A stretch of 64,000 nucleotides of DNA from Bacteroidales bacterium (lineage in GTDB: Bacteria > Bacteroidota > Bacteroidia > Bacteroidales > F082): contig JAFPUN010000022.1 of NCBI GenBank assembly GCA_017395365.1, positions 1 through 64,000 on the forward strand, given 5' to 3'. A program made the translations under genes and the position numbers. This document shows, piece by piece, positions 42,110-50,232 of the stretch. The first letter of the stretch is position 1. Every line of letters begins with the position of its first letter. Under the pieces are notes generated by a model. That model made no database searches, was not told where the DNA came from, and saw only the letters and a list, made by a program, of their open reading frames with translations.

Positions 42110-42433
42110 ATGTCAAAAAATGACCAACTGGTCTATTACACCACCGAGCCCTTGAATGCGGGCGCCGAGGGAACGCATTATAAGTACCGTCTTATGGTGA
42201 TTAAGCCCGATGGCGACACGCTCACGGCCTTGACAGGTTTGGTGGGCAATGAGGAGTTCGAGATTATCACAAATGGATTCTCGTTTGAAGAGCAAGAAAC
42301 CAATGCCATGAACAGAATCATGTTTCGTGCCGATGGCGTGGCCTCTATGGCAAGTCGTCATGGGGCTTTGTGGAACAATAAATGCCCAAAAATGCAATAC
42401 TGTCCAAAAAAATGCTATTTTTGCAATTTCTAA
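42110..42433 (+). pseudogene. Truncated DUF4249 paralogue
   Basis: A 107-codon frame whose first ~80 residues match the middle of the full DUF4249 protein that follows: THYKYRLMVIKPDGDTLTAL against TKYKYKLFAHINNDTITSET, and GNEEFEIITNGFSFEEQETN against GGEDFKIITQSLGFVAEESN. It has no signal peptide, no N-terminal half and no C-terminal half; after residue ~85 the frame reads through the next promoter region. It is best seen as the internal remnant of a duplicated gene. Confidence 0.75.
42416..42423 (+). promoter_or_regulatory. Bacteroidota -7 element (TATTTTTG)
   Basis: Exact match 14 bases before the DUF4249 start; no TTTG at the ideal distance. Confidence 0.55.
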
Positions 42434-42437
42434 TCAA

Positions 42438-43496
42438 ATGAACATGACAATGAAAAAACTCTTTTTGTCTCTGTCGGTATTGGCTGTTGTATTAGGCTTC
42501 AACGCTTGTTCCACCGATGTGGATCTCTATGCCGACTATAAGGATACCCCCATCATCTATGGACTTCTGGATGCTTCCGTAGACACCAACTATATTCGCA
42601 TCAACAGGGCCTTTTCGGGCAGCAACGAGAACCATATCGATGCCACTGAAGTGGCCTTGATTGAAGACTCGTGCAACTATCCTGGCAAACTGAAAGCCTA
42701 TATTGTCAAATTTAGAAATGCTTACGGCAACACCTATCAGCCGACTGGCGACACGATTTGGCTCGACACGATCACCATTGACAACAAGGAGGAGGGCGTT
42801 TTTTATTCCCCCAGACAGAAGGTCTATTTTACCGATGAACCTTTTTCGGTGAATAATGGAAGCACCAAATACAAGTATAAGCTTTTCGCTCACATAAACA
42901 ACGACACTATCACCTCTGAAACGGGTGTTGTCGGCGGCGAGGACTTCAAGATCATTACCCAGTCGCTTGGTTTTGTGGCAGAGGAAAGCAATCGCTCGGG
43001 ACGAATCCTGTTCACAGAAGCCGATAATGCTGTCTTCTATGATGTGGCGATGACATTCTACTATAGGGAGTCACACAATGGGGGTCCATTCGTCGACAAG
43101 GAAGTGAACTATAGGTTCGGCGTCAAGAGTGCTGATGAACTGAACAAGGAAAGCACGATGTTCTATGTCACTTTCGCAGAAAACGCCCTGTTTACTTTGC
43201 TGAAAGAAGCCATTGGTGCTGATACGGTGGTCAACCCCAACCATCCCCATGTGGTGCGCTATTTCGATGCAAAGCCCATGAGGATCACTTTGGCCGCCGG
43301 AGGCGACGAACTGTATAACTACATTCAGGTGAACCAACAGTCGGGTTTCTCGCAAAGCATCCCCGACTATACCAATATTAGCGGTGGTCGCGGCGTGTTC
43401 TCGTCGCGCGTCAACCTGGTTCAGGATGTCAGAATCTCGCCGCGCACCCAGTCTGATCTCTATGGCATTAGCGCCTGGGGATTCCAGCAACAATAA
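42438..43496 (+). CDS. DUF4249 domain-containing lipoprotein
   Basis: 352 residues. The lipobox signal ends in LGFNACSTD; alternative starts lie at 42444 and 42450. The mature part matches the DUF4249 family (TPIIYGLLDASVDTNYIRI, IFTEADNAVFYD-like block, GGRGVFSSR near the end). DUF4249 proteins usually accompany TonB-dependent receptors and are thought to be outer-membrane lipoproteins; no receptor gene is adjacent here. It is preceded by a truncated copy of itself and followed 20 bases later by the yicC homologue, so it heads a possible transcript with housekeeping genes. Confidence 0.82.
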   Translation: MNMTMKKLFLSLSVLAVVLGFNACSTDVDLYADYKDTPIIYGLLDASVDTNYIRINRAFSGSNENHIDATEVALIEDSCNYPGKLKAYIVKFRNAYGNTYQPTGDTIWLDTITIDNKEEGVFYSPRQKVYFTDEPFSVNNGSTKYKYKLFAHINNDTITSETGVVGGEDFKIITQSLGFVAEESNRSGRILFTEADNAVFYDVAMTFYYRESHNGGPFVDKEVNYRFGVKSADELNKESTMFYVTFAENALFTLLKEAIGADTVVNPNHPHVVRYFDAKPMRITLAAGGDELYNYIQVNQQSGFSQSIPDYTNISGGRGVFSSRVNLVQDVRISPRTQSDLYGISAWGFQQQ

Positions 43497-43516
43497 ACCT
43501 ACAAACATCGTTACCT

Positions 43517-44389
43517 ATGATTCGTTCCATGACGGGCTACGGCATTGCCGAGCAGACTTACGATACCAAGAAAATCGTGGTTGAAGTCAAGACCCTCAAC
43601 AGCAAGCAACTCGACCTTCAGGTGAAGTTGCCCAACGAGTTGCGCTTTGCTGAACTTGATTTCCGTAACAGCGTCGGTGCCAAGTTGCAACGCGGCAAGG
43701 TGGATGTGACCATCACTGTCACCGACACCGACTTGACGCAGTCGTACCATATCGACCAAGACATTGTGAAGGCATACAAGGAGCAGATAGAAACCATCTC
43801 GTCACAGTTGGGCGTCGCACCTGCTGCCGATATGGCTGCACTTTTGTTTAGGATGCCGGGCATCTTCAATGTGCCTGCCGAGAACTACGATGAGGCTTTC
43901 GTGGCCAAAGTGGGTGAGACCCTCGACCAAGCCCTTGACATCGTCGACGGATTCCGCATCCAGGAAGGCAATACGCTGAAGCAGGACCTGCTGCACCGTG
44001 TAGCCCTCATCCTCGACCTGCTGGGTCAGGTGGAGCCCTACGAGAAGAGCCGTCATGAAGTCATCAAGCAACGCATCACAAAGAATCTCACGGAGTTGAC
44101 CACTTCGGGACAATACGACGAGAACCGCTTCGAGCAGGAACTGATCTATTATCTCGAGAAACTTGATATTACCGAGGAAAAGGTGCGTCTGCGCCAGCAT
44201 TGCAACTATTTCAACGAGAGTTGCGACGATGACCAGGCGGGCAAGAAACTCGGATTCATCGCCCAGGAGATGGGCCGCGAAATCAACACCCTTGGCTCGA
44301 AAGCTAATGAGGTGAACATCCAGAAAATCGTCGTCAAGATGAAGGACGAACTGGAGAAGATAAAAGAGCAAGTTTGTAATATTTTGTAA
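43517..44389 (+). CDS. YicC/YloC family endoribonuclease
   Basis: 290 residues. The family is recognised by the N-terminal MIRSMTGYG and the C-terminal block GKKLGFIAQEMGREINTLGS followed by KANEVNIQKIVV. YicC-type proteins are hexameric RNases implicated in RNA decay. Its place just before gmk is conserved in many bacteria. The gene is complete. Confidence 0.92.
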   Translation: MIRSMTGYGIAEQTYDTKKIVVEVKTLNSKQLDLQVKLPNELRFAELDFRNSVGAKLQRGKVDVTITVTDTDLTQSYHIDQDIVKAYKEQIETISSQLGVAPAADMAALLFRMPGIFNVPAENYDEAFVAKVGETLDQALDIVDGFRIQEGNTLKQDLLHRVALILDLLGQVEPYEKSRHEVIKQRITKNLTELTTSGQYDENRFEQELIYYLEKLDITEEKVRLRQHCNYFNESCDDDQAGKKLGFIAQEMGREINTLGSKANEVNIQKIVVKMKDELEKIKEQVCNIL

Positions 44390-44391
44390 TA

Positions 44392-44491
44392 GCCTTGGCT
44401 TTTGGCCTCTGGCTTCTGGCAGCAAAAAAAGAAGAAAAAACCATGAACTTCGGTTGATGCTGCCAAGAGCCAAGAGCCAGTAGCCAGAAGC
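44392..44491 (+). repeat. Imperfect palindrome of TGGCTCT-like heptamers
   Basis: Arm 1 (44392-44423) is GCCTTGGCTTTTGGCCTCTG, then GCTTCTGGCAGC. Arm 2 (44459-44491) is GCTGCCAAGAGCCAAGAGCC, then AGTAGCCAGAAGC, nearly the inverse complement. Both consist of 7-base words (GGCTCTT, GGCTTCT, GGCTACT). It fills the gap between yicC and gmk. Confidence 0.75.
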
Positions 44492-44506
44492 AATAAAAAA
44501 ACAACC

Positions 44507-45100
44507 ATGAAAGGAAAACTTCTAATCTTCAGCGCCCCATCTGGATCGGGCAAGACCACATTGTTGAATCATGTCATGGCCAATATCCCAGAGATGGCTT
44601 TCTCGGTTTCGGCCACCACGCGTCCGCCTCGCGGCGAGGAGGTGAACGGTCGCGAATATTATTTCCTCACGATGGAGGACTTCAAACAGCGCGTCGAGAA
44701 TGGTGAGTTCCTCGAATGGGAAGAGGTCTATCCAGGCCGTTGGTATGGCACCTTGCTTGCCGTGGTTGCCCAAATGCAGGAAGACGGCAAACATGTGGCC
44801 TTCGATGTGGATGTGTGTGGCGGCGTGAACATCAAAAAACACTATGGAGACCAAGCCTTGTCGGTCTTCATCCAAGCCCCTTCTGTAGAAGTGTTGCGCG
44901 ATCGTCTCATCAAACGAGGGACAGACTCGATGGAAGAGATTGAAAACCGTGTTGCCAAGGCCGAATGGGAGACCGAGTTTGCGCAAGGCAAGTTCGACCG
45001 CACTATCATCAACGACGACCTCGAGACTGCCAAGCGCGAGATTCTTGATGTGGTCACGGAATTCCTCAATGACAACCCTGTGGAGGTTGCCGACTTGTAG
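44507..45100 (+). CDS. gmk: Guanylate kinase
   Basis: 197 residues. P-loop SAPSGSGKTTLLN at the N-terminus, GMP-binding SATTRPPRGEEVNGREYYF, and the lid region with FDVDVCGGVNIKKHYG. It phosphorylates GMP and dGMP to the diphosphates. It follows yicC and precedes nadD by 18 bases. Confidence 0.97.
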   Translation: MKGKLLIFSAPSGSGKTTLLNHVMANIPEMAFSVSATTRPPRGEEVNGREYYFLTMEDFKQRVENGEFLEWEEVYPGRWYGTLLAVVAQMQEDGKHVAFDVDVCGGVNIKKHYGDQALSVFIQAPSVEVLRDRLIKRGTDSMEEIENRVAKAEWETEFAQGKFDRTIINDDLETAKREILDVVTEFLNDNPVEVADL

Positions 45101-45118
45101 TTTCGTAGTCCCGTCGAC

Positions 45119-45694
45119 ATGAAAAAAATAGGCATTTACTCTGGCTCGTTCAACCCCATCCACCACGGCCATGTGATGCTGGCCAATTATTTGGTCGAGT
45201 TCTCCGACTTGGATGAACTATGGTTTGTGGTCACGCCACAGAATCCTTTGAAGAAAAAAGAGGATTTGCTGGACGACGACGAGCGTCTCAAGATGGTCCA
45301 ACTTGCCATCGGCGACGATCAGCGTATTCGGGTCAGCGATGTGGAGATGCACTTGCCAACGCCGTCCTATACCATTAATACCCTAACTGCCCTCTCGGAG
45401 CAGTACCCCGACTGTGAGTTCGTGTTCATCTGCGGCATGGACAGCCTGCAGAACCTAAAGAACTGGCGTGAATACCAGAAGATTCTTGATAACTATGAAT
45501 TGCTGGTGTTCCCTCGTGAGGGTTACGATGGGGGAGAGCTCATTAATTATCCTTCGGTCACGGTGTTGAAGACCCCGATTTTGGAGATTTCGTCCACCTT
45601 CATCCGCCAATGCATCAAGGAGGGACGCGATGTGCGGTATTTCATGCCGGAGAAGGCGTTCTTGTATATGAAAGAGAATCGGTTTTACGAGTAA
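45119..45694 (+). CDS. nadD: Nicotinate-nucleotide adenylyltransferase
   Basis: 191 residues. The nucleotidyltransferase motif GSFNPIHHGHVMLA is at the N-terminus and ISSTFIRQCI near the end. It makes deamido-NAD from nicotinate mononucleotide and ATP. Probably cotranscribed with gmk. It is convergent with rsmA; the gap holds a large palindrome. Confidence 0.96.
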   Translation: MKKIGIYSGSFNPIHHGHVMLANYLVEFSDLDELWFVVTPQNPLKKKEDLLDDDERLKMVQLAIGDDQRIRVSDVEMHLPTPSYTINTLTALSEQYPDCEFVFICGMDSLQNLKNWREYQKILDNYELLVFPREGYDGGELINYPSVTVLKTPILEISSTFIRQCIKEGRDVRYFMPEKAFLYMKENRFYE

Positions 45695-45711
45695 GAAAAA
45701 AACCTTTGATA

Positions 45712-45836
45712 GATTCCCTTCGGGAATGGAAATTGTCATTTGTATCACTTGCGGCGGCTTGTGGCGTTTACAGTACGCAAGCTCCTTAAGCCGCCGCCAA
45801 TAAACTATTAATGATACTCCATTCCCGTAGGGAATC
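45712..45836 (+). repeat. 125-bp near-perfect-ended palindromic element
   Basis: Outer arms GATTCCCTTCGGGAATGG (45712-45729) and CCATTCCCGTAGGGAATC (45819-45836) are inverse complements with one mismatch; each arm is itself a small hairpin. Inner arms TTGCGGCGGCTT and AAGCCGCCGCCAA pair around the middle. It occupies nearly the whole gap between convergent nadD and rsmA and abuts the rsmA stop. It may act as a terminator for both or be a MITE-like insertion. Confidence 0.8.
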
Positions 45837-46604
45837 TCAACCAATCAAATTTGTCAAATCAATAAACTCCTGAACCGAGAGTTGCTCTGGCCGTTTGTTG
45901 AAGACCTCGTTTTCGATGATTTCAGGGCGGAGCAGTGGGCGCAGCGAGTTGCGCATGGTCTTGCGTCGTTGGTTGAAGGCCTGTTTGACGATGCTCACAA
46001 ACAGTTTCTCGTCGCAGCCTAAATCGGTGACGGCATTGCGCCGCATTTTTATCACGGCTGACTTTACCTTCGGGGGAGGGTTGAAGACATTCTCATGTAC
46101 GGTGAAGAGGTAGTCGATGTCGTACCAAGCCTGCATCAGTACGCTCAAGATGCCATAGGTCTTGCTGCCTTCTTTGGCAGCCATTCTTTCGGCCATTTCC
46201 TTTTGTACCATACCTACCACTTCAACGACCTGTTCCTTGTATTTCAGCACTTGGAAGAAAATCTGACTGCTGATGTTGTAGGGGAAATTCCCAATGATGG
46301 CCATGTTTTGTTGCCCGAATTGGCTGAGGTCGGTGCGCAGGAAATCACCTTCGATAAGACGCTCGCCGAGCATGGGGAAATGCGCTTTCAGGTAGGCGAT
46401 TGACTCCTTGTCGATTTCAATGACATGGAACTTATCCAAGATGTCATGTACCATGAATTGCGTCAGCACGCCCGTGCCAGCTCCCACCTCGATGACACTC
46501 TCCACATCGGGTGACAGTTGTTCCACAATGCGTTGGGCGATATTCTGGTCGGTCAGGAAATGCTGGCCTAGGCTCTTCTTGGGTCTAACATCATACATTG
46601 TCAA
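45837..46604 (-). CDS. rsmA: 16S rRNA dimethyladenosine transferase
   Basis: 255 residues. KKSLGQHFLTD at the N-terminus, SAM-binding VIEVGAGTGVLTQ, and the catalytic NFPYNISSQIFF. It dimethylates the two adjacent adenines near the 3' end of 16S rRNA during 30S maturation. The gene is complete, with start at 46604. Confidence 0.97.
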   Translation of the reverse strand: MTMYDVRPKKSLGQHFLTDQNIAQRIVEQLSPDVESVIEVGAGTGVLTQFMVHDILDKFHVIEIDKESIAYLKAHFPMLGERLIEGDFLRTDLSQFGQQNMAIIGNFPYNISSQIFFQVLKYKEQVVEVVGMVQKEMAERMAAKEGSKTYGILSVLMQAWYDIDYLFTVHENVFNPPPKVKSAVIKMRRNAVTDLGCDEKLFVSIVKQAFNQRRKTMRNSLRPLLRPEIIENEVFNKRPEQLSVQEFIDLTNLIG

Positions 46605-46615
46605 TCATTGTTTTA

Positions 46616-46782
46616 ACTACAGATTTGACAGATTTTACCGATTCGTGTCTGAAAATTGTATGTCGCAAGCTCCTGATTGTTACAGATGTACTATCTGCTG
46701 ATGGTAGGAATCTGTACCAATTGGCACTTGTGCCTCTGAATTTCATTGTCGGGAATCTGTTCCATCTGTGTAATCTGTAGTT
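46616..46782 (+). repeat. Imperfect palindrome of ACAGATT words
   Basis: The left flank (46616-46635) reads AACTACAGATTTGACAGATT; the right flank (46752-46782) has GGAATCTGTTCCATCTGTGT followed by AATCTGTAGTT, largely the inverse complement. TACAGATGTACTATCTG lies between. It fills the gap between the TPR gene and rsmA, abutting the TPR stop codon. Confidence 0.7.
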
Positions 46783-48632
46783 TATTGCAGTTTCCTATAG
46801 TTTTTCTTCGCTTGGGCAGTATAGATACTCGTTGGGTATTCGTCAATCAACTTCTCGTAATGCTGTTTTGCCGATTCCTTGTCCTTTAACTCGTTTTGCT
46901 CGATCATGGCAGCATGCATAAGGGCAGCATCTGCCATATAGCTGTCGGGATATTGTTCAACAATCTGCAGGAACAGTAGTTCTGCAGTGTCGAAGTCTTT
47001 GCGGTTCTCCTCTATCTCTGCTTTGCGAAACAGGGCGTGTGGCTTGCTGACATAGTTTCCTGTGGCGACGATATCGTCGAGCAAGGCGATGGCTTCGCCT
47101 TCTCGTTGTTGGTAGATCCTGTAGTCAGCACGGGCCAAGCGGTTGAGTTCTGTACCCGTAGTGTCAGCTTCCAGGTTGTCCTTGATGACCAACGAGAGCG
47201 TCATGGCATCGTTGGCGATGAGTTTCGAAGTGGCGGCTTTCAACACCTTCAGTTGTCCCAAGGCCCATTCATATTCTCCTATAAAATACCGTAACTGGGC
47301 ATTTTTGAAACGAGCTTCATGGCCGAGTGGCTCCTCTTTTAGGCTCTTGTCGACTTGGCTGTAAAGCAGCGTGGCTTCCCATACCTCGTCTTCACGCAGG
47401 TAGATGTCGGCGAGTTTCAGCTTGAGTTCGGCTTTGTCTTGCCTGTTTCCTACGGTTTCGATGGTCTTGGAGAGCAGCTCGATAGCTTCTTGAGAACGGC
47501 CTAGCTGGTAGGTCATGATGTCGGCTTGTGTCAAGGTGAGCCGGGTCAAGTCGTTGGTGCCGACATCCTCATAAGCCTCATCGATGCGTTTTGACAGTCT
47601 TTCGTATGCCTTATTGTCGGTGCTATTGATGGCTAGCAGCTTCATATAGTCCGCCTTGATGGTACCGCATAAGGCTTGCCCATAGAAAGGGCTGCTCTTG
47701 CCTTTCTCCATAATGTAGGAGTAGCCTTGTTTGGCGATATCAAACTGCTTGTTGTTGAGACAGATACTAGACAGATTGTTGATTTGTGCATCTTGGTCGT
47801 GGGTCTTGCGGTCGATGCTTTGGCTTTGGGCCAAGGCAATATCGTAGTCTTCTTGTTGCAAGGCAAACCAGACGAGGAGTTGGGCAAGTTCCAGGTTGTC
47901 GGGTTTTTCTTGGGTCCGTTTCAGTAGGGCCAGGCGCAACTCGTCGGAGATACTGTTGTTGACATCATAAAACATCATGGTCTGCAGGCGATTGCGGATG
48001 TTGTTGTATTGTCCGGGATGTGTCTCCAGTTCCATGAAATAATAACGGAAAGCCTCTGGGTAGTTTGCGGTCGCCTGGTAGATATAGGCTTGGTCCATGT
48101 AGAAGGTCTCTTTGCCTTCCAGCAAGGTGTTGCCTTTCTCAAGAACATTCAAGGCCATATCGTATAAGCTTCGGGCTTGGAAGGCGTAGCTGAGATTGCG
48201 GATGGTTGGAGCGTGGTCGGGAAGGTCTTTGGTCAGTTCCTTGAATTGCTTTTCGGCTTTGTTGTCATTGCCTTGCTGTAGGTAGACATATATGAGGTCG
48301 ACGGCGGTCTTGTAGTTGCTGGGATTCTTTTTGGCATATGCCTTAAGTTCGCGTTCCGCCTTGTCATAGTCTTTCAGCGCCAGCAAGCATTCTATGTATT
48401 GCTGGAAGTAATGCGCCATCTCGGTCTTGTCGTATAGCTTTTTATAGAGGTCACGGGCTAGTTCGTATTCTTGCTCGCGATAGTATTGGCTGGCCAGCTG
48501 TTCGTCTATCTGGACTTGTTCCTTCAGTTGCGCGTTCATCCGTTTGCCTTTTGGAGCGGTGTCGATTTGTGCGTTCACCTGAAGGACGAACCCCATGAAA
48601 AGAAAAGATAGTATGGCGAAGAATCGTGTCAT
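46782..48632 (-). CDS. TPR-repeat exported protein
   Basis: 616 residues from ATG 48632; a longer frame to 48686 overlaps the preceding gene and lacks a signal. The signal peptide ends QVNA before QIDT. The mature part is a run of tetratricopeptide repeats (for example YYREQEYELARDLYKKLYD, LKDYDKAERELKAYAKKNPS, ESAKQHYEKLIDEYPTSIY), a protein-protein interaction scaffold in the periplasm or at the outer membrane. Partners unknown. It starts 14 bases after the stop of the lipoprotein gene, so the two are probably one operon. Confidence 0.85.
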   Translation of the reverse strand: MTRFFAILSFLFMGFVLQVNAQIDTAPKGKRMNAQLKEQVQIDEQLASQYYREQEYELARDLYKKLYDKTEMAHYFQQYIECLLALKDYDKAERELKAYAKKNPSNYKTAVDLIYVYLQQGNDNKAEKQFKELTKDLPDHAPTIRNLSYAFQARSLYDMALNVLEKGNTLLEGKETFYMDQAYIYQATANYPEAFRYYFMELETHPGQYNNIRNRLQTMMFYDVNNSISDELRLALLKRTQEKPDNLELAQLLVWFALQQEDYDIALAQSQSIDRKTHDQDAQINNLSSICLNNKQFDIAKQGYSYIMEKGKSSPFYGQALCGTIKADYMKLLAINSTDNKAYERLSKRIDEAYEDVGTNDLTRLTLTQADIMTYQLGRSQEAIELLSKTIETVGNRQDKAELKLKLADIYLREDEVWEATLLYSQVDKSLKEEPLGHEARFKNAQLRYFIGEYEWALGQLKVLKAATSKLIANDAMTLSLVIKDNLEADTTGTELNRLARADYRIYQQREGEAIALLDDIVATGNYVSKPHALFRKAEIEENRKDFDTAELLFLQIVEQYPDSYMADAALMHAAMIEQNELKDKESAKQHYEKLIDEYPTSIYTAQAKKNYRKLQ

Positions 48633-48646
48633 GGTATCGTTGGCGC

Positions 48647-49150
48647 CTACTGTTTGCCTTTGAGGACATTCAGTTCGTTTTGGCATGAGTCAAAGCGGTC
48701 TTTAAAATAGCTCACTTGGTTGTTCAGCAGTTCGGCATGTTGGGTCTCGTCTTCGAGATAAATTGTTGCCAACGAGTCGGATAAGTAATGGCTTGCGATG
48801 TCGTTGCCAAGGCAGTCAAGTCTATAGAGGGTTGAGTCGATGTCGGCCTGAATCGAAGGTTGGGTAGCCTTGAATTGGTCAAGATAGGCTTTGGTGAGTT
48901 GTAGTTCTTGGAAGACTTCGTCGATGGCTTCTGGGTGCATGTATTGCAAAAGCGAGTCGCAAGTGATGAAGTCGCGTTCAAGCGTTACGAATTCGTTGGC
49001 TTTGATTTGTTCAAGTGTTTTGGCGTCGGCCTTGAGTTGTTTTTTGAGGGCTTCTATTTTTTCGATATCGGTCTTGGGCTCGGTCTGGCAACCGACGAGC
49101 AGCAGCCCAACGAGCAAAACCTTCAGGAAAGAGCTTATTCTGGAAATCAT
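48647..49150 (-). CDS. Helical lipoprotein, unknown function
   Basis: 167 residues from ATG 49150. The signal ends in a lipobox (LLVGCQTEP), then a long helical part with heptads (IEKIEALKKQLKADAKTLEQ and later NNQVSYFKDRFDSCQNEL). It is probably an outer- or inner-membrane lipoprotein with coiled coil. No named family recognised. It precedes the TPR gene in the same transcript, so the two products may interact. Confidence 0.75.
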   Translation of the reverse strand: MISRISSFLKVLLVGLLLVGCQTEPKTDIEKIEALKKQLKADAKTLEQIKANEFVTLERDFITCDSLLQYMHPEAIDEVFQELQLTKAYLDQFKATQPSIQADIDSTLYRLDCLGNDIASHYLSDSLATIYLEDETQHAELLNNQVSYFKDRFDSCQNELNVLKGKQ

Positions 49151-49172
49151 GGTCTTTTGTTTGAATGGTGCG

Positions 49173-49180
49173 CAAAGATA
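49173..49180 (-). promoter_or_regulatory. Bacteroidota -7 element (minus strand, TATCTTTG)
   Basis: CAAAGATA on the plus strand, 23 bases upstream of the lipoprotein start. Confidence 0.6.
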
Positions 49181-49213
49181 CGCATTTTGCCGGAAACACT
49201 CCTGCCATGGCAT

Positions 49214-49248
49214 AAAAAATCCCGACCATCGTGATGGTGGTCGGGACA
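49214..49248 (-). terminator. Terminator of the rplU-rpmA operon
   Basis: On the minus strand CCCGACCA pairs with TGGTCGGG, followed by ATTTTTT. It lies 23 bases after the rpmA stop. Confidence 0.85.
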
Positions 49249-49270
49249 AAACGGTATGCTATGAATACGA

Positions 49271-49543
49271 TTACTCAGTGATTTGTCCTTCAACAGGAAC
49301 AATGTTGACGAAGGATCTACCTTCTCTCTTCTTCTGGAATTCCACGATGCCGTCGCACAAGGCATACAGCGTGTGGTCTTTACCCATGCCGACATTCTTG
49401 CCAGGATAGTGCCTGGTGCCGCGCTGACGGACGATGATGTTGCCAGCGATGGCGGCTTGTCCACCGAAAAGTTTCACTCCGAGTCGCTTGCTAGCTGACT
49501 CACGACCGTTCTCGGAACTACCTACACCTTTTTTGTGTGCCAT
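49271..49543 (-). CDS. rpmA: 50S ribosomal protein L27
   Basis: 90 residues, normal length. It begins [20 protein letters not shown] and contains [17 protein letters not shown], typical of L27, which reaches towards the peptidyl-transferase centre. It begins with MAHKKG, without the cleaved N-terminal extension seen in some Firmicutes. It is 25 bases downstream of rplU. Confidence 0.98.
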   Translation of the reverse strand: MAHKKGVGSSENGRESASKRLGVKLFGGQAAIAGNIIVRQRGTRHYPGKNVGMGKDHTLYALCDGIVEFQKKREGRSFVNIVPVEGQITE

Positions 49544-49568
49544 ATCTCTTTAAGTTTTTTCGGGTTGA

Positions 49569-49880
49569 TTATTCAGTGATGTTTTCAATCTGGATCTTGC
49601 TCAGATACTGACGGTGACCGTTAGAAGTCTGATATCCTTTTCTTCTCTTCTTCTTGAAAACGATAATCTTGTTGCCTTTGAGGTGCTGCATCACCGTGGC
49701 TTCGACACTGGCGCCGGCTACCGTCGGGGCTCCCACTTTCGTCGAACCGTCGTTTCCAATCAATAACACTTTGTCGAAAGAAACCTTGCTTCCTTCTTCT
49801 TCATGCAGTCTGTTGACGAAGATTTGCTGACCCTTCTCAACTTTGAACTGTTGTCCTGCGATTTCTACTATTGCGTACAT
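49569..49880 (-). CDS. rplU: 50S ribosomal protein L21
   Basis: 103 residues from ATG 49880 (MYAIVEIAGQQFKVEKGQ), the usual start; a longer frame to 49949 would cross the promoter. Ends with the conserved KKRRKGYQTSNGHRQYLSK region. It binds 23S rRNA, and it is first in the rplU-rpmA operon. Confidence 0.98.
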   Translation of the reverse strand: MYAIVEIAGQQFKVEKGQQIFVNRLHEEEGSKVSFDKVLLIGNDGSTKVGAPTVAGASVEATVMQHLKGNKIIVFKKKRRKGYQTSNGHRQYLSKIQIENITE

Positions 49881-49928
49881 TTCTCGATATCTTTTAATTA
49901 GATACTTTCTCTCGTTTTTTTCGGACTG

Positions 49929-49958
49929 CAAAAATACACATTTTTTCAATCGGTCAAG
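49929..49958 (-). promoter_or_regulatory. Bacteroidota promoter of rplU-rpmA (minus strand)
   Basis: TATTTTTG (CAAAAATA at 49929-49936) with CTTG 18 bases further upstream on the minus strand. Confidence 0.65.
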
Positions 49959-50232
49959 TTTTTCTTTTCGTTTTTCTCATCATTTTTCTGAAAAAACTAT
50001 CTAATATTTTGTTAATAGTCAGATTTACAATTATATAGAATTTGCAATTAATTCTCGAAAATGACTGAAGGCGGACCTCTTACCCCATTTTTGATGTGCT
50101 TTTTGGCCTGGTTTGGTTATGTTTTTGCGTCCAAAATTCGCTAACTTTGTCTCATTTGAGTCTTCGTCTCGTAAAAATGTGTACTTTTGCCCCGGCTTTT
50201 GCCTCGATATTAATACCTTTATTAATTAATCG
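49959..50232 (+). other. Divergent regulatory gap before the ECF sigma gene
   Basis: AT-rich, no gene. It contains TAACTTTG (50142-50149) and TACTTTTG (50182-50189), two candidate -7 boxes for the sigma gene; the second is better placed. No operator-like palindrome was recognised. Confidence 0.5.
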
